Shown here in pieces: positions 41,261-48,466 of a stretch of DNA of 48,466 nt. Source of the stretch: Klebsiella pneumoniae (GTDB lineage Bacteria; Verrucomicrobiota; Verrucomicrobiia; Limisphaerales; SXTU01); contig CALQJI020000038.1 of the NCBI GenBank assembly GCA_943330855.2, positions 1-48,466 of the forward strand, written 5' to 3'. The notes under the pieces are model-generated. The model saw nothing but the letters and a program-made list of their open reading frames with translations, searched no databases and had not been told where the DNA came from. Position numbers and translations under genes: made by a program. Numbering within the stretch: the stretch's first letter is position 1; the number at the start of each line of letters is the position of its first letter.

Positions 41261-44032
41261 ATGCACTGCGCACTTCAGTTCAAACTTCCCCGACTCGTGA
41301 TGACCAAACCACTCCTCGCCGCCGCCCTGCTTACCTCCGCGCTCGTGGCGTCTGCCCAGCTCCCGCAGCCCAAGCTCCACACCGTCTTCCCGCCCGGCGC
41401 GAAGCTCGGCTCCACGGTGGATGTGGCCGTGACCGGCGCGGAAATGGACGAGGCGCAACTCCGCTTCAACCACCCCGGAATCACCGCGAAGGCGCTCGCG
41501 GCGGCTAATCAGTTCGCCATCACCGTGGCGGGCGACGTGCCGCCGGGAGCTTACGAAGCGCGCGTGCTGGGGCGCTTTGGGCTGTCGAACCCGCGCGCAT
41601 TTGCCGTCGGCACGCTCGCGGAGGTCATCGAGAAGAGCGGTAACGGCACGCCGGAGACCGCACAGGAAGTGGCCTTGGAATCCACGGTGAACGGACGCAC
41701 CGACAGTCAGGCGTCCGACTTCTATAAACTCACCGTCAAGAAGGGCCAGCGCATCCTCGTGACCTGCGCGGCGCGCGAACTCGACTCGCGTGCGGCGGCT
41801 GCACTGCTGCTGCTCGCGCCCGATGGCCGCGAGCTGGAACGCGCGCGGCTGGGCGGTCTGCTCGACCACACGGCGGCGGCGGATGGCACGCTCATCGTGA
41901 AGGTTTACGACTTCGTCTTCCGTGGCGGTGACCAATATTTCTACCGGCTCACGGTCACGACTGGGCCGCAGATTGACTTCGTGTTTCCCCCAGCGGCGGA
42001 GCAAGGGAAGGCGGCGAAGGTCACGGTCTTCGGTCGCAATCTGCCCGGTGGCTCACCCTCGAAGTTCGCCGTGGATGGCAAGGTGCTCGACCAACTCACC
42101 GTGGACCTCACCGCACCCGCCGACCCGGTGGCCCGCCAACGCCTCGCCACGACGCTCTCGCTTGGCGGCGCGAGCGCGGGCCTGGATGGCTTCGAGTATC
42201 GGGTGAAGGGCGCGAGCGGCGCGCTCTCGAATCCGGCGCTGCTCACCTTCGCGAACGGCTCCGTCATCACCGAGGTGGAGCCGAACAACTCGCCGGACAA
42301 GGCACAGGCCGTTTCCCTGCCCGGCACTATCGCCGGCCAGTTCGCCACGCCGAACGACCGCGACTGGTTCGCCTTTGATGCGAAAAAGGGCGACGCGTTT
42401 TGGCTGGAGGTCACGTCGCACCGCCTCGGCCTGCCCACCGCGCCGCATGTCGTCATCCAGAAGGCGACGAAGAATGACAAGGGCGAGGAGACGTTCGCCG
42501 ACGTGCAGGAGCTGACCGAGTCCGTGGCGAACGCCGGCGGACCGGAGTTCAACACCGCACACCGTGACCCCGTTGGCCGCTTTGAGGCGAAGGAGGATGG
42601 CTCGTTCCGCCTCGGTATCCGCGACCTCTTCGGGCGCACCGTCGCCAGCCCGCGTAACGTGTATCTGCTCACGCTGCGCAAGGAGTCGCCGGACTTCCGC
42701 CTCGTCGCTGTGCCCGACTCTGCGCCGACGAAGAAGGCCCCCGCTGATGTGGTCACCAGCGCGTCGTCGCTGTGGCGCGGTGAGGCGCTGCCCATCAAGC
42801 TGCTCGTGTTCCGCCGCGATGGTTTCAAGGAAGACATCAACGTGACCGTCTCGGGCTTGCCCGCCGGCGTGACTGCCGGGGCCGTGCGCATCCCCGCCAC
42901 GTCGAATTCCATCAGCCTCTTCCTCGCCGCGAAGGACGACGCGCCCGCTGCGCTCGCCGAAATTAAAATCAACGGCACCGCCAAGGTCGGCAACACGCAG
43001 CTCGTCCGCGAGGCGCGCTTGACCACGGTGAATTGGGACATGGCGACGGACAACAACACGACCGAAGCCCCGCACACGCGGCTCGCGCGCAGCTTCCCCA
43101 TCGCCGTGACGGACCGCGAGTCCGCGCCGCTGACCTTCGCGATGGAGGCCAAGCAGCCGCTGGAGACCTGCGTGTTCAACAAGCTGCTCATTCCGGTCAA
43201 CTTCACGCGCCGCGCGGACTTCAAGACCGACGTGAAGCTCAAGGTCACGGGCAACAAGGAACTGGAGAAAATCCCCGAGCTGGCCGGCGGCACCAACACC
43301 ACCTCAATCCAGCTCGTGTTGAATCTCGCCGAGCAGAAGCTCGCGCCCGGCGAGCACACCTTCTGGCTCCAGACCCGCGCGAAGGGCAAGATGCGCCCCT
43401 ACATGGACGCGTCGAAAGCCGCCGAAGCCGCGTCGAAAGCCGCTGACACAGAAGCCGCCGCCGCCACGAAAGCCGCGAAGGAAGCGAAGGACGCCGCCGC
43501 CAAAGTCACCGCTCCCCCCGAGGCCAAGACCGCCGCCGACAAAACCGTGAAGGACGCGGAAGCCAAGGCCAAGGAAGCCGAAGCCAAGAAGACCGCCGCG
43601 CAGACCGCGATGAAGGCAATGACCGACAAGTCCAAGCCGCGCGATGTGGACGCCGCGTTCTACTCGCTGCCCATCACGCTCAAAGTCACCGCCGCGCCCA
43701 TCACGCTCAGTGAGCCAGCCGCGCAGTCCCTTTCCCAGGGCGGCAAGGTGGAAATCCCCGTGAAGCTCGCGCGCCTCTACGACTTCAAGGACCCCGTGGA
43801 CGTGAACCTCGTCGTGCCCGCCAGCGCGAAGGGCATCTCCGCCGCCAAGCTCACCATCCCGCTCAATGGCACCGACGCGAAGCTCACTCTGGAAACCAAG
43901 CCCGACGCCACGCCCGGCGAGCACAAGCTCACGCTCCAAGCCGAACTCAAGCTCAACGGCCAGACCATCAAGGTGGACCAGACGCTGGTGCTAAAGGTCG
44001 CCGCCGTCGAGAAGCCCAAGGCAGCCAAGTAG
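41261..44032 (+). CDS. Large secreted protein with pre-peptidase C-terminal-type domains
   Basis: 923 aa if the ATG at 41261 is used; an ATG at 41300 gives 910 aa. The A/T-rich TATAAATAAA just before 41261 resembles the region before the PQQ gene start, so I prefer it. Signal peptide KPLLAAALLTSALVASAQ. Repeated beta domains follow. VEPNNSPDKAQAVSLPGTIA, then DRDWFAFDAKKGDAFWLEV, is a typical PPC domain (about 345-400). An Ala/Lys-rich coiled coil occupies about 720-790. No protease domain is present. Proteins like this are common beside PVC secreted enzymes and may act as cell-surface scaffolds (inference). Confidence 0.88.
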   Translation: MHCALQFKLPRLVMTKPLLAAALLTSALVASAQLPQPKLHTVFPPGAKLGSTVDVAVTGAEMDEAQLRFNHPGITAKALAAANQFAITVAGDVPPGAYEARVLGRFGLSNPRAFAVGTLAEVIEKSGNGTPETAQEVALESTVNGRTDSQASDFYKLTVKKGQRILVTCAARELDSRAAAALLLLAPDGRELERARLGGLLDHTAAADGTLIVKVYDFVFRGGDQYFYRLTVTTGPQIDFVFPPAAEQGKAAKVTVFGRNLPGGSPSKFAVDGKVLDQLTVDLTAPADPVARQRLATTLSLGGASAGLDGFEYRVKGASGALSNPALLTFANGSVITEVEPNNSPDKAQAVSLPGTIAGQFATPNDRDWFAFDAKKGDAFWLEVTSHRLGLPTAPHVVIQKATKNDKGEETFADVQELTESVANAGGPEFNTAHRDPVGRFEAKEDGSFRLGIRDLFGRTVASPRNVYLLTLRKESPDFRLVAVPDSAPTKKAPADVVTSASSLWRGEALPIKLLVFRRDGFKEDINVTVSGLPAGVTAGAVRIPATSNSISLFLAAKDDAPAALAEIKINGTAKVGNTQLVREARLTTVNWDMATDNNTTEAPHTRLARSFPIAVTDRESAPLTFAMEAKQPLETCVFNKLLIPVNFTRRADFKTDVKLKVTGNKELEKIPELAGGTNTTSIQLVLNLAEQKLAPGEHTFWLQTRAKGKMRPYMDASKAAEAASKAADTEAAAATKAAKEAKDAAAKVTAPPEAKTAADKTVKDAEAKAKEAEAKKTAAQTAMKAMTDKSKPRDVDAAFYSLPITLKVTAAPITLSEPAAQSLSQGGKVEIPVKLARLYDFKDPVDVNLVVPASAKGISAAKLTIPLNGTDAKLTLETKPDATPGEHKLTLQAELKLNGQTIKVDQTLVLKVAAVEKPKAAK

Positions 44033-44066
44033 GAGTTGTGAACTTCCCTTCCCAGGCCATTTCCTT

Positions 44067-44124
44067 GGAGCCCGGACGCCTACGCCTGGGCTCGCTTTGC
44101 TTCGGACGTGGGCGTCCGCGCTCC
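44067..44124. repeat. R1 palindrome, degenerate left arm
   Basis: The right arm 44103-44124 (CGGACGTGGGCGTCCGCG and CTCC) matches the R1 family. The left arm 44067-44090 (GGAGCCCGGACGCC...) is degenerate. It lies between the PPC and PQQ genes. Confidence 0.75.
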
Positions 44125-44198
44125 AGTGCGAAATCTCGCGTCCGTTCTTCCGCGTTTCCATTTCCAATCCCGTTAGTTTCAGTCCTCATACAAATAAT

Positions 44199-45449
44199 AT
44201 GAACCTGTCCACGCTCCTGCCCTCACTCCTCCTCCTCACCACGCTCCTCAACGCCCCCGCCGCGCCGGGCGACTGGCCCACTTGGCGCGGCCCGAAGCGC
44301 GATGGCATCTCCACCGAGACCGGCCTGCTCAAAGCTTGGCCGAAGGAAGGCCCGATGCTCGCGTGGAAGGCCACGGGCCTCGGCACCGGCTACTCCGCTG
44401 TCTCCGTCGCTGACGGACGCGTCATCACGATGGGCGACGGCCCGGACGGCGCACGCGTGCTGGCCTTCGACCTGAAGGGCAAGGAGCTCTGGCAGTCCGA
44501 AACCATCGGCAAGCCCGGCGGCAACTATCCCGGCACGCGTTGCACGCCGGCGATTGACGGCGGCCTCGTCTATGCGCTCGGCCAGTTCGGCGACTTCGTC
44601 TGTCTCGACGCGAAGACGGGCAAGGTGCAGTGGAGCAAGAGCCTTCAGAAGGATTTCGGCGGTGGCTTCGCTGGCTGGAACTACACCGAAAGCCCGCTCG
44701 TGGATGGCAACAAAGTTCTGCTCACTCCCGGCGGCAAGCAGGGCGCGATGGTCGCCCTCGACAAGAAGACCGGTGCGCTCCTCTGGCAGAGCAAGCAGTG
44801 GACGGACAGCGCGGCTTACTCGTCCATCGTGCCCTCGGACTTCGGCGGCAAGCGCCATTACGTGCAGTTCACCGAGTCTAGCGTCGCCGGCATCGATGCC
44901 GCCACCGGCAACCTGCTCTGGCGCGCGCCGCGCAAGGGCGCGACCGCCAGCATCCCCACGCCCGTCCTGAGCGGCGACCTCGTCTTCGTCACCTCCGGCT
45001 ACGGCGTTGGCTGCAATCTCTTCAAGCTCAAGCCCGACAGCAGCGTCATCGGCACCGAGGAGGTTTATGCGAACAAGAACATCGTGAACCACCACGGCGG
45101 GGTCATCCTCGTTGGCCAGCATCTCTACGGACATTCCGACAACGGCGGCTGGACCTGCATGAAATTGAGCACCGGCGAAGTCGCCTGGAAGAACGGCGGT
45201 GTGGGCAAGGGCGCGGTCGCCTACGCCGACGGCCACTTCTACTGCCGCAGCGAAGGCGGCAAAGGCACCGTCGCCCTCGTCGAGGCCACGACCACCGGCT
45301 ACGTGGAGAAGGGCCGGTTCGAGCAGCCCGACCGCAGCGGCAAGAACAGTTGGGCGCACCCCGTCATCGCCGGTGGCAAGCTCTACCTCCGCGACATGGA
45401 CGTGCTTCTCTGCTACGATGTGAAGCCCAGCGCAGCGCTCCGCAAATAA
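44199..45449 (+). CDS. Secreted PQQ-like beta-propeller protein
   Basis: 416 aa from ATG 44199, preceded by A/T-rich ACAAATAAT. Signal peptide MNLSTLLPSLLLLTTLLNAPA. WPTWRGPKRDGISTETGL is the standard opening of the PVC outer-membrane/periplasmic PQQ-propeller family, followed by blades with DAKTGKVQWSKSL, DKKTGALLWQSK and DAATGNLLWRAP. It lacks the quinoprotein dehydrogenase catalytic residues, so it is probably a binding or scaffold propeller like BamB rather than an enzyme. It is last before the toxin-antitoxin region. Confidence 0.9.
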   Translation: MNLSTLLPSLLLLTTLLNAPAAPGDWPTWRGPKRDGISTETGLLKAWPKEGPMLAWKATGLGTGYSAVSVADGRVITMGDGPDGARVLAFDLKGKELWQSETIGKPGGNYPGTRCTPAIDGGLVYALGQFGDFVCLDAKTGKVQWSKSLQKDFGGGFAGWNYTESPLVDGNKVLLTPGGKQGAMVALDKKTGALLWQSKQWTDSAAYSSIVPSDFGGKRHYVQFTESSVAGIDAATGNLLWRAPRKGATASIPTPVLSGDLVFVTSGYGVGCNLFKLKPDSSVIGTEEVYANKNIVNHHGGVILVGQHLYGHSDNGGWTCMKLSTGEVAWKNGGVGKGAVAYADGHFYCRSEGGKGTVALVEATTTGYVEKGRFEQPDRSGKNSWAHPVIAGGKLYLRDMDVLLCYDVKPSAALRK

Positions 45450-45596
45450 CTACTCATTTTGCCCAGCGCTTTAAGCGCGACGTGGTAACGCCCTGATTGG
45501 CAGTTAGCTCAGGGCCTGCAATCGCTGATGTTGTGCCATGTCGCCCGCTCCTTTACGTGGTCAAAGGGCATCCAGAGGGTGAGTGGGTTTATGCGA

Positions 45597-45844
45597 GTTT
45601 GTCCACCGACTGCCCGGCTACTACACTGCGAACCGTGACGCCCAGACGATAACCCGGACGCGATTTCTGGGGAGATGGCACGCGCTGACACTTCGCCGCG
45701 TCCGTCGTCCACCTCAAATGCAGGGGTTTTGACCCGTTTGTTCGCCTAAAACGCCGTCCGCGTTCCCGTTCGCGTTCGCCTCACCGTCGGATTTTCGGAC
45801 AGGATGGACGGGAGGAGGGGCGATTCAGTGTTCCAAGATGGGGG
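45597..45844. repeat. 248-bp direct repeat, copy 1
   Basis: Aligns without gaps to 46995-47242 with about 15 mismatches in 247 by hand count. It starts GTTTGTCCACCGACTGCC and ends GTGTTCCAAGATGGGG. It stops about 45 bp before the vapB start. Mismatches show no codon pattern, and I find no good reading frame. The stretch 45450-45596 holds nothing I recognise. Confidence 0.95.
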
Positions 45845-45888
45845 CTATTTTGCCTTGAAATGAGCCTTCAAAGTGCTATCAATTAGAT

Positions 45889-46104
45889 ATGCCGACACTC
45901 TTGATACGCGAAGTGACGGACGAACTGAACGCCGCGCTGGCCCGCAGTGCGGCGCGCAACCACCGCAGCAAAGAGAAAGAAGCCTTGCACCTACTCCAGT
46001 CCGCCGTCGGCGCTGGGCCGGTGGATTGGACGGACTTCCTCGACAAGCCGCGCCGCACTTTCCCCAAGTGCTACGCGGACGAAATCAGGAAGGCCGGACG
46101 ATGA
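45889..46104 (+). CDS. vapB: VapB/FitA-type antitoxin
   Basis: 71 aa. A short N-terminal beta strand and two helices (PTLLIREVTDELNAALARSA, then RNHRSKEKEALHLLQSA) fit a ribbon-helix-helix DNA-binding domain. The C-terminal half (VDWTDFLDKPRRTFPKCYAD) would wrap the toxin. It overlaps vapC by ATGA, as TA pairs do, and would autoregulate the operon together with the toxin. The 248-bp repeat ends just upstream and may carry the promoter. Confidence 0.85.
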   Translation: MPTLLIREVTDELNAALARSAARNHRSKEKEALHLLQSAVGAGPVDWTDFLDKPRRTFPKCYADEIRKAGR

Positions 46105-46568
46105 ACTTCGCAGACACCAACTGGCTCCGGGCGATGTTCCTGCATACCGAAGATCACCGCGCCCGGCAAGCGACCGTAACGCGCTTCCACCGACGTGACA
46201 AAACGATGCTGGGATTGTCCGAGGTGGTTTTGTTGGAGGCGCGCAACGTGTTCTCCCGTATCACGGGCGAAGCCAACCCACCGGAATGGGCGGAGTTGGA
46301 AGCGGGATTCCAAGGGCGATTCTACGTTGACCCGATGAACTGGTCGCTGGTCCGCCGAGACACGCTTTCTCTGATGGAACGCTACGCGCACAAGGCCACA
46401 CTGGGCACGTCCGACATGGCCGTTCTAGCCTCAGCTCGGCTTGCGGGATCGACCCTGTTCCTTTCGTTCGACGAACGGCTAAAAGCCGTGGCCGAAGCGG
46501 AAGGCTTGGAAGTTTTTCCGCCCTTGGAAGCGGACGGAAAGCAGTTGCTCGCCAAACTCAGAGCTTAA
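46101..46568 (+). CDS. vapC: VapC-type PIN-domain toxin
   Basis: 155 aa from ATG 46101. PIN-domain acidic residues are in place: D5 in NFADTNW, Glu in VVLLEARN, Asp in LGTSDMAVLASAR, and Asp in LFLSFDERL. The active site therefore looks intact. VapC toxins cleave tRNA or rRNA and are held by VapB. The last codons overlap by 4 nt the stop of the ATPase remnant on the other strand. Confidence 0.9.
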   Translation: MNFADTNWLRAMFLHTEDHRARQATVTRFHRRDKTMLGLSEVVLLEARNVFSRITGEANPPEWAELEAGFQGRFYVDPMNWSLVRRDTLSLMERYAHKATLGTSDMAVLASARLAGSTLFLSFDERLKAVAEAEGLEVFPPLEADGKQLLAKLRA

Positions 46569-46954
46569 AAAACCCGCCCGGCCAGCTCCGCTCCGGAGTG
46601 GCGATTCACCGCGAGGAATTCCCCTGGGCGGAGCTTCGCCGCGCGGTCCACGCCGGGGAAGTAGGGGCGCACGGCGTCCAGCTCGTCCCGCTCCACGGTG
46701 TTGAACATCACCCATTCCGTCACCGAGTTGCGCACGATGCGCGCGTAATCCTTCGGGAACTGCGTCGAGAGCAGCACTTCCAAGTCCTCCGCCCGCCCTT
46801 CGCGGAGGATGCGCGAGAAGTAGGCGGGGAGCATATCGGAGCGCGTGGGCCGGAAATTGTGGGCTTCGTCGCAATGGAAGACTTTGCGCCCCGGCCCGCG
46901 CTTGGCCACGTCGTAAACCCACGAACAAAACCACGCGAAGGCCCCGCCGTTTGA
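46565..46954 (-). pseudogene. 3' remnant of an ATPase gene
   Basis: 129 codons open. A Walker B-like RKVFHCDEAHNF is followed by a sensor-like LLSTQFPKDYARIVRNSVTE and the end HSGAELAGRVF. There is no Walker A; the frame is blocked upstream by TAG at 46955, and about 30 bp further on the 248-bp repeat begins. It looks like the C-terminal third of a P-loop ATPase of the Zot/HerA-like or conjugation type; the exact family is uncertain. Its final codons (AELAGRVF, stop) recur at 47815-47841. Confidence 0.7.
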
Positions 46955-46994
46955 CTACTTGGCACACTTCGCGGGGTTCAACGGGAGGGTGGGG

Positions 46995-47242
46995 GTTTGT
47001 CCACCGACTGCCCGGTTACTACACTGCGAACCGTGACGCCCAGACGATAACCGGGACGCGCTTTCTGGGGAGATAGCACGCAGTGACACTTTGCCGCGTC
47101 CGTAGTCCTCCTCAAATACAGGGGTTTTGCCCCGTTTGTTCGCCTAAAATGCCGTTCGCGTTCGCGTTCGCGTTCGCCTCACCGTCGGATTTTCGGACAG
47201 GATGGACGAGAGGAGGGGCGATTCAGTGTTCCAAGATGGGGT
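46995..47242. repeat. 248-bp direct repeat, copy 2
   Basis: Second copy of the 45597-45844 repeat, same orientation, 1398 bp away. It ends about 45 bp before the Phd-like antitoxin start. Inside, GTTCGC runs in tandem at about 47153-47178, slightly purer than in copy 1. It accounts for nearly all of the gap 46955-47286. Confidence 0.95.
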
Positions 47243-47286
47243 CTTTAATTGACTTCTAAATCGGGCGGGTATATGTAGCTTGAAAG

Positions 47287-47529
47287 ATGAAATCTACGTT
47301 ATCCATCTCTCAGGCTCAGGCGCAGTTTCCGGCTGTTTGCCGCAGCGGCAAAACAGTGGCAGTAACCCGTAATGGAGAAGTAACCGCGTTCGTAGTTCCC
47401 CGCGAACGCATGGCCGAGCTGTTCGAGCAACTGGAGATTCTGTCCAACCCCGAGGCGATGAGCGCCATTAACCGGGCCAAGGCGGGGAAGTCCGCCCGGC
47501 TCCCTTTGAGCGTGCTAGATGAAAACTAA
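47287..47529 (+). CDS. Phd/YefM-type antitoxin
   Basis: 80 aa. The start KSTLSISQAQAQFPAVCRSG, then KTVAVTRNGEVTAFVVPRERM, is the Phd/YefM DNA-binding fold. The C-terminal tail (SAINRAKAGKSARLPLSVLDEN) would bind the toxin. It overlaps the toxin gene by 11 nt. It is the second TA pair placed right behind a 248-bp repeat copy. Confidence 0.88.
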   Translation: MKSTLSISQAQAQFPAVCRSGKTVAVTRNGEVTAFVVPRERMAELFEQLEILSNPEAMSAINRAKAGKSARLPLSVLDEN

Positions 47530-47806
47530 ACTCACCCTTGACCAGCAACCGGCTGACTTCATCCGTCGCCAGCCGCCAGAGCCGCGCAGGATGCTCCGCG
47601 AGGCGTTGCAAGACATTGCCGAGGGTAAAACCTTCCCCGTGCCGCTCACGGACGAACTGGAAGGCTTCTACAAGGTCCGGGTGAGTGGATACCGGATGAT
47701 TTTGAAGGCGGAGGCGAGCGAGTCCGGGCCATCCTTCGACGTGGTGTTTGCCGAGCGCCGCCGGGTCGTTTACGAACTCTTCAAGCAAATGCTCGGATTG
47801 GAGTAG
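47519..47806 (+). CDS. RelE/ParE-superfamily toxin
   Basis: 95 aa. Pattern KLTLDQQPADFIRRQPPEPR, then LEGFYKVRVSGYRMILKAE, then FDVVFAERRRVVYELFKQML fits the RelE/ParE fold with its central YKVRVSGYR strand and C-terminal helix. RelE members cleave mRNA on the ribosome and ParE members inhibit gyrase; which applies cannot be told by eye. Overlap with the antitoxin gene shows a coupled operon. Confidence 0.87.
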   Translation: MKTKLTLDQQPADFIRRQPPEPRRMLREALQDIAEGKTFPVPLTDELEGFYKVRVSGYRMILKAEASESGPSFDVVFAERRRVVYELFKQMLGLE

Positions 47807-47816
47807 CCAACCGTTC

Positions 47817-47857
47817 AAAACACCCGCCCGGCCAGCTCCGCGCCGGGCGGGTGTTTT
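47817..47857. terminator. Bidirectional intrinsic terminator hairpin
   Basis: AAAACACCCGCCCGGC (47817-47832) pairs perfectly with GCCGGGCGGGTGTTTT (47842-47857) around a 9-nt loop. A run of T follows on the plus strand and of A on the minus. It lies 10 nt after the RelE-like stop. The left arm is also the final codons (AELAGRVF) of the ATPase gene seen complete at 46565. Confidence 0.8.
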
Positions 47858-47987
47858 AGACGGTCAAGGGGTTTACCACGTCCAGCCCGAACTGCTTGGC
47901 CGGTTCAAAGTGCCGGGCGTTGTTCGTCGCCAGCGTGTGCCCGCCGGCCAGACACGTTGCGGCCAGCAGTGAGTCTTCACACGTCAT
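47856..47987 (-). pseudogene. Truncated VapC/PIN toxin, C-terminal part
   Basis: 43 codons on the minus strand: DSLLAATCLAGGHTLATNNA, then RHFEPAKQFGLDVVNP. This is the last third of a PIN domain (the D-x-LLAATxLxxGxTLxTxNxRHF block). The N-terminal active-site half is absent, and upstream sequence does not extend it. It is a third, broken TA gene in this stretch. Confidence 0.75.
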
Positions 47988-48003
47988 CGTCCGGCTTCAC
48001 ACC

Positions 48004-48123
48004 ATGAAAGAAATTATCAAGTTCTACGGCGGCACCGCCTTTGTGTCCCTCATCGTCATTGCTGCGGTCGCGTTCGCCGCCCGAAAGAGTGCGTTCGTCC
48101 GCAACTGTAAACAATACAGCTAA
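48004..48123 (+). CDS. Possible 39-residue single-pass membrane protein
   Basis: MKEIIKFYGGTAFVSLIVIA and 19 more residues: a charged start, one hydrophobic helix (about 10-27), then a basic tail. No family is recognised and no ribosome binding site is seen, so it may be chance. Its place among TA genes leaves a small-toxin role open, but there is no evidence for one. Confidence 0.3.
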   Translation: MKEIIKFYGGTAFVSLIVIAAVAFAARKSAFVRNCKQYS

Positions 48124-48133
48124 CGCTCATTCA

Positions 48134-48466
48134 TGCCGTGGCCAGAGAATGAGCAACGCCTCGCGTTTGCAAGCCGTTTGGGGCTTAAGGTCTCCGAGAT
48201 TCTCAACGAAGCGCTTGAGCAACGCTTCGACGCCATCCTCAAGATAAAGGCGAGCACATTGGAAGAGCAGGCCCGCACCTTGAACGAAGAGCTAAAGAAG
48301 GTGGTGCGCGGTGCAGGTTTCGAACCTGCGACCCCTACCGTGTCAAGGTGGAGCTCTTACGATAAAAACTCTCAAGCGTTGCCCCCTCATCAGTTAGGCC
48401 GAATAGTGGAAGAGAATGTTTCCAACCTGCTCAATTCACGGGATTTGCCTTCTGTCAGCGGTCACG
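48134..48466 (+). CDS. Hypothetical coiled-coil ORF running off the window
   Basis: ATG 48134 opens a frame that stays open to the window edge. The first 55 codons read as a helical, heptad-like protein (SEILNEALEQRFDAILKIKA, then LEEQARTLNEELKK). From 48303 the frame runs through tRNA-like sequence, so the natural end of the protein was probably lost. The helical part could be a remnant of an antitoxin-like protein; not recognised. Confidence 0.35.
48303..48360 (-). pseudogene. 3' part of a tRNA-Val (GAC) gene
   Basis: On the minus strand: D-stem end GAGC, anticodon arm CCACC-TTGACAC-GGTAG (anticodon GAC), variable GGGTC, T-arm GCAGG-TTCGAAA-CCTGC, acceptor half ACCGCGC, discriminator A and encoded CCA. 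The matching 5' acceptor strand (GCGCGGT) and D-loop are missing; unrelated sequence precedes. This is typical of a tRNA 3' end left as an attachment-site duplicate. Confidence 0.65.

Noticed and set aside
41261..44032. Large PPC protein as a protease
   Set aside because: No catalytic triad or zinc motif is found; only beta domains and an Ala/Lys coiled coil.
45597..47242. 248-bp repeats as integron attC sites
   Set aside because: They are longer than usual attC sites, I see no clear RYYYAAC/GTTRRRY core pair, and no integrase is present. A non-integron cassette mechanism remains open.

Overview
The window looks like chromosomal DNA of a member of the Verrucomicrobia, most likely a subdivision 3 / Limisphaerales-type lineage. 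This is inferred from high GC, a planctomycete-type cytochrome (DUF1549/DUF1553) gene followed by a DUF1501 gene, a sulfatase, an H-X9-DG pseudopilin, a four-helix-bundle gene, very weak Shine-Dalgarno usage, and many families of short palindromic or heptameric repeats. No rRNA or marker gene is present to fix the species.

Layout. 1-1.3 kb: secreted HExxH metalloprotease. 6.2-1.4 kb (minus): pgsA, pgpA, sulfatase, pseudopilin and a secreted N-formylglutamate amidohydrolase-like protein in one tight run. 10.8-6.5 kb (minus): a membrane-anchored protein with four TVR(L/I)xLPP repeats, thioredoxin, GspF, a class V aminotransferase and a dienelactone hydrolase. 10.9-18.6 kb (plus): DUF1802, then a Bat (von Willebrand factor A / 'aerotolerance') operon: DUF4381, batA, fused batB-batC, batD, batE. 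A four-helix-bundle gene on the opposite strand interrupts this operon between batA and batB. 18.8-22.4 kb (plus): hybrid histidine kinase, response regulator, small PilZ-like protein and a PilT-type ATPase, a plausible signalling-to-pilus unit. 27.7-22.6 kb (minus): S9 peptidase, RraA-like protein, kelch protein and M14 carboxypeptidase, with tRNA-Gly upstream. 28-31 kb: UvrD/Rep helicase and a secretin-related membrane protein. 31.2-35.6 kb: DUF1549/DUF1553 cytochrome plus DUF1501. 35.6-36.5 kb: a gene-free tract of nested inverted repeats and tandem repeats. 38-36.5 kb: gatB. 41.1-38.3 kb (minus): a large pentapeptide-repeat protein with a channel-like C terminus. 41.3-45.4 kb: a large secreted PPC-type protein and a PQQ-propeller protein.

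45.5-48.5 kb is different in kind. It holds two intact toxin-antitoxin pairs (VapBC and Phd/RelE-like), each preceded by one copy of a 248-bp direct repeat (about 94% identical by hand alignment). Each pair is followed by the same ATPase gene tail in opposite orientation. Next come a truncated VapC and, at the right edge, the 3' part of a tRNA-Val gene. This resembles the edge of a genomic island.

The most unusual feature is the interplay of repeats and genes. Every junction of the bat operon, and two places inside the DUF1553 gene, carry a repeat from one of several families. Several of these are translated as N-terminal extensions, linkers or tails.
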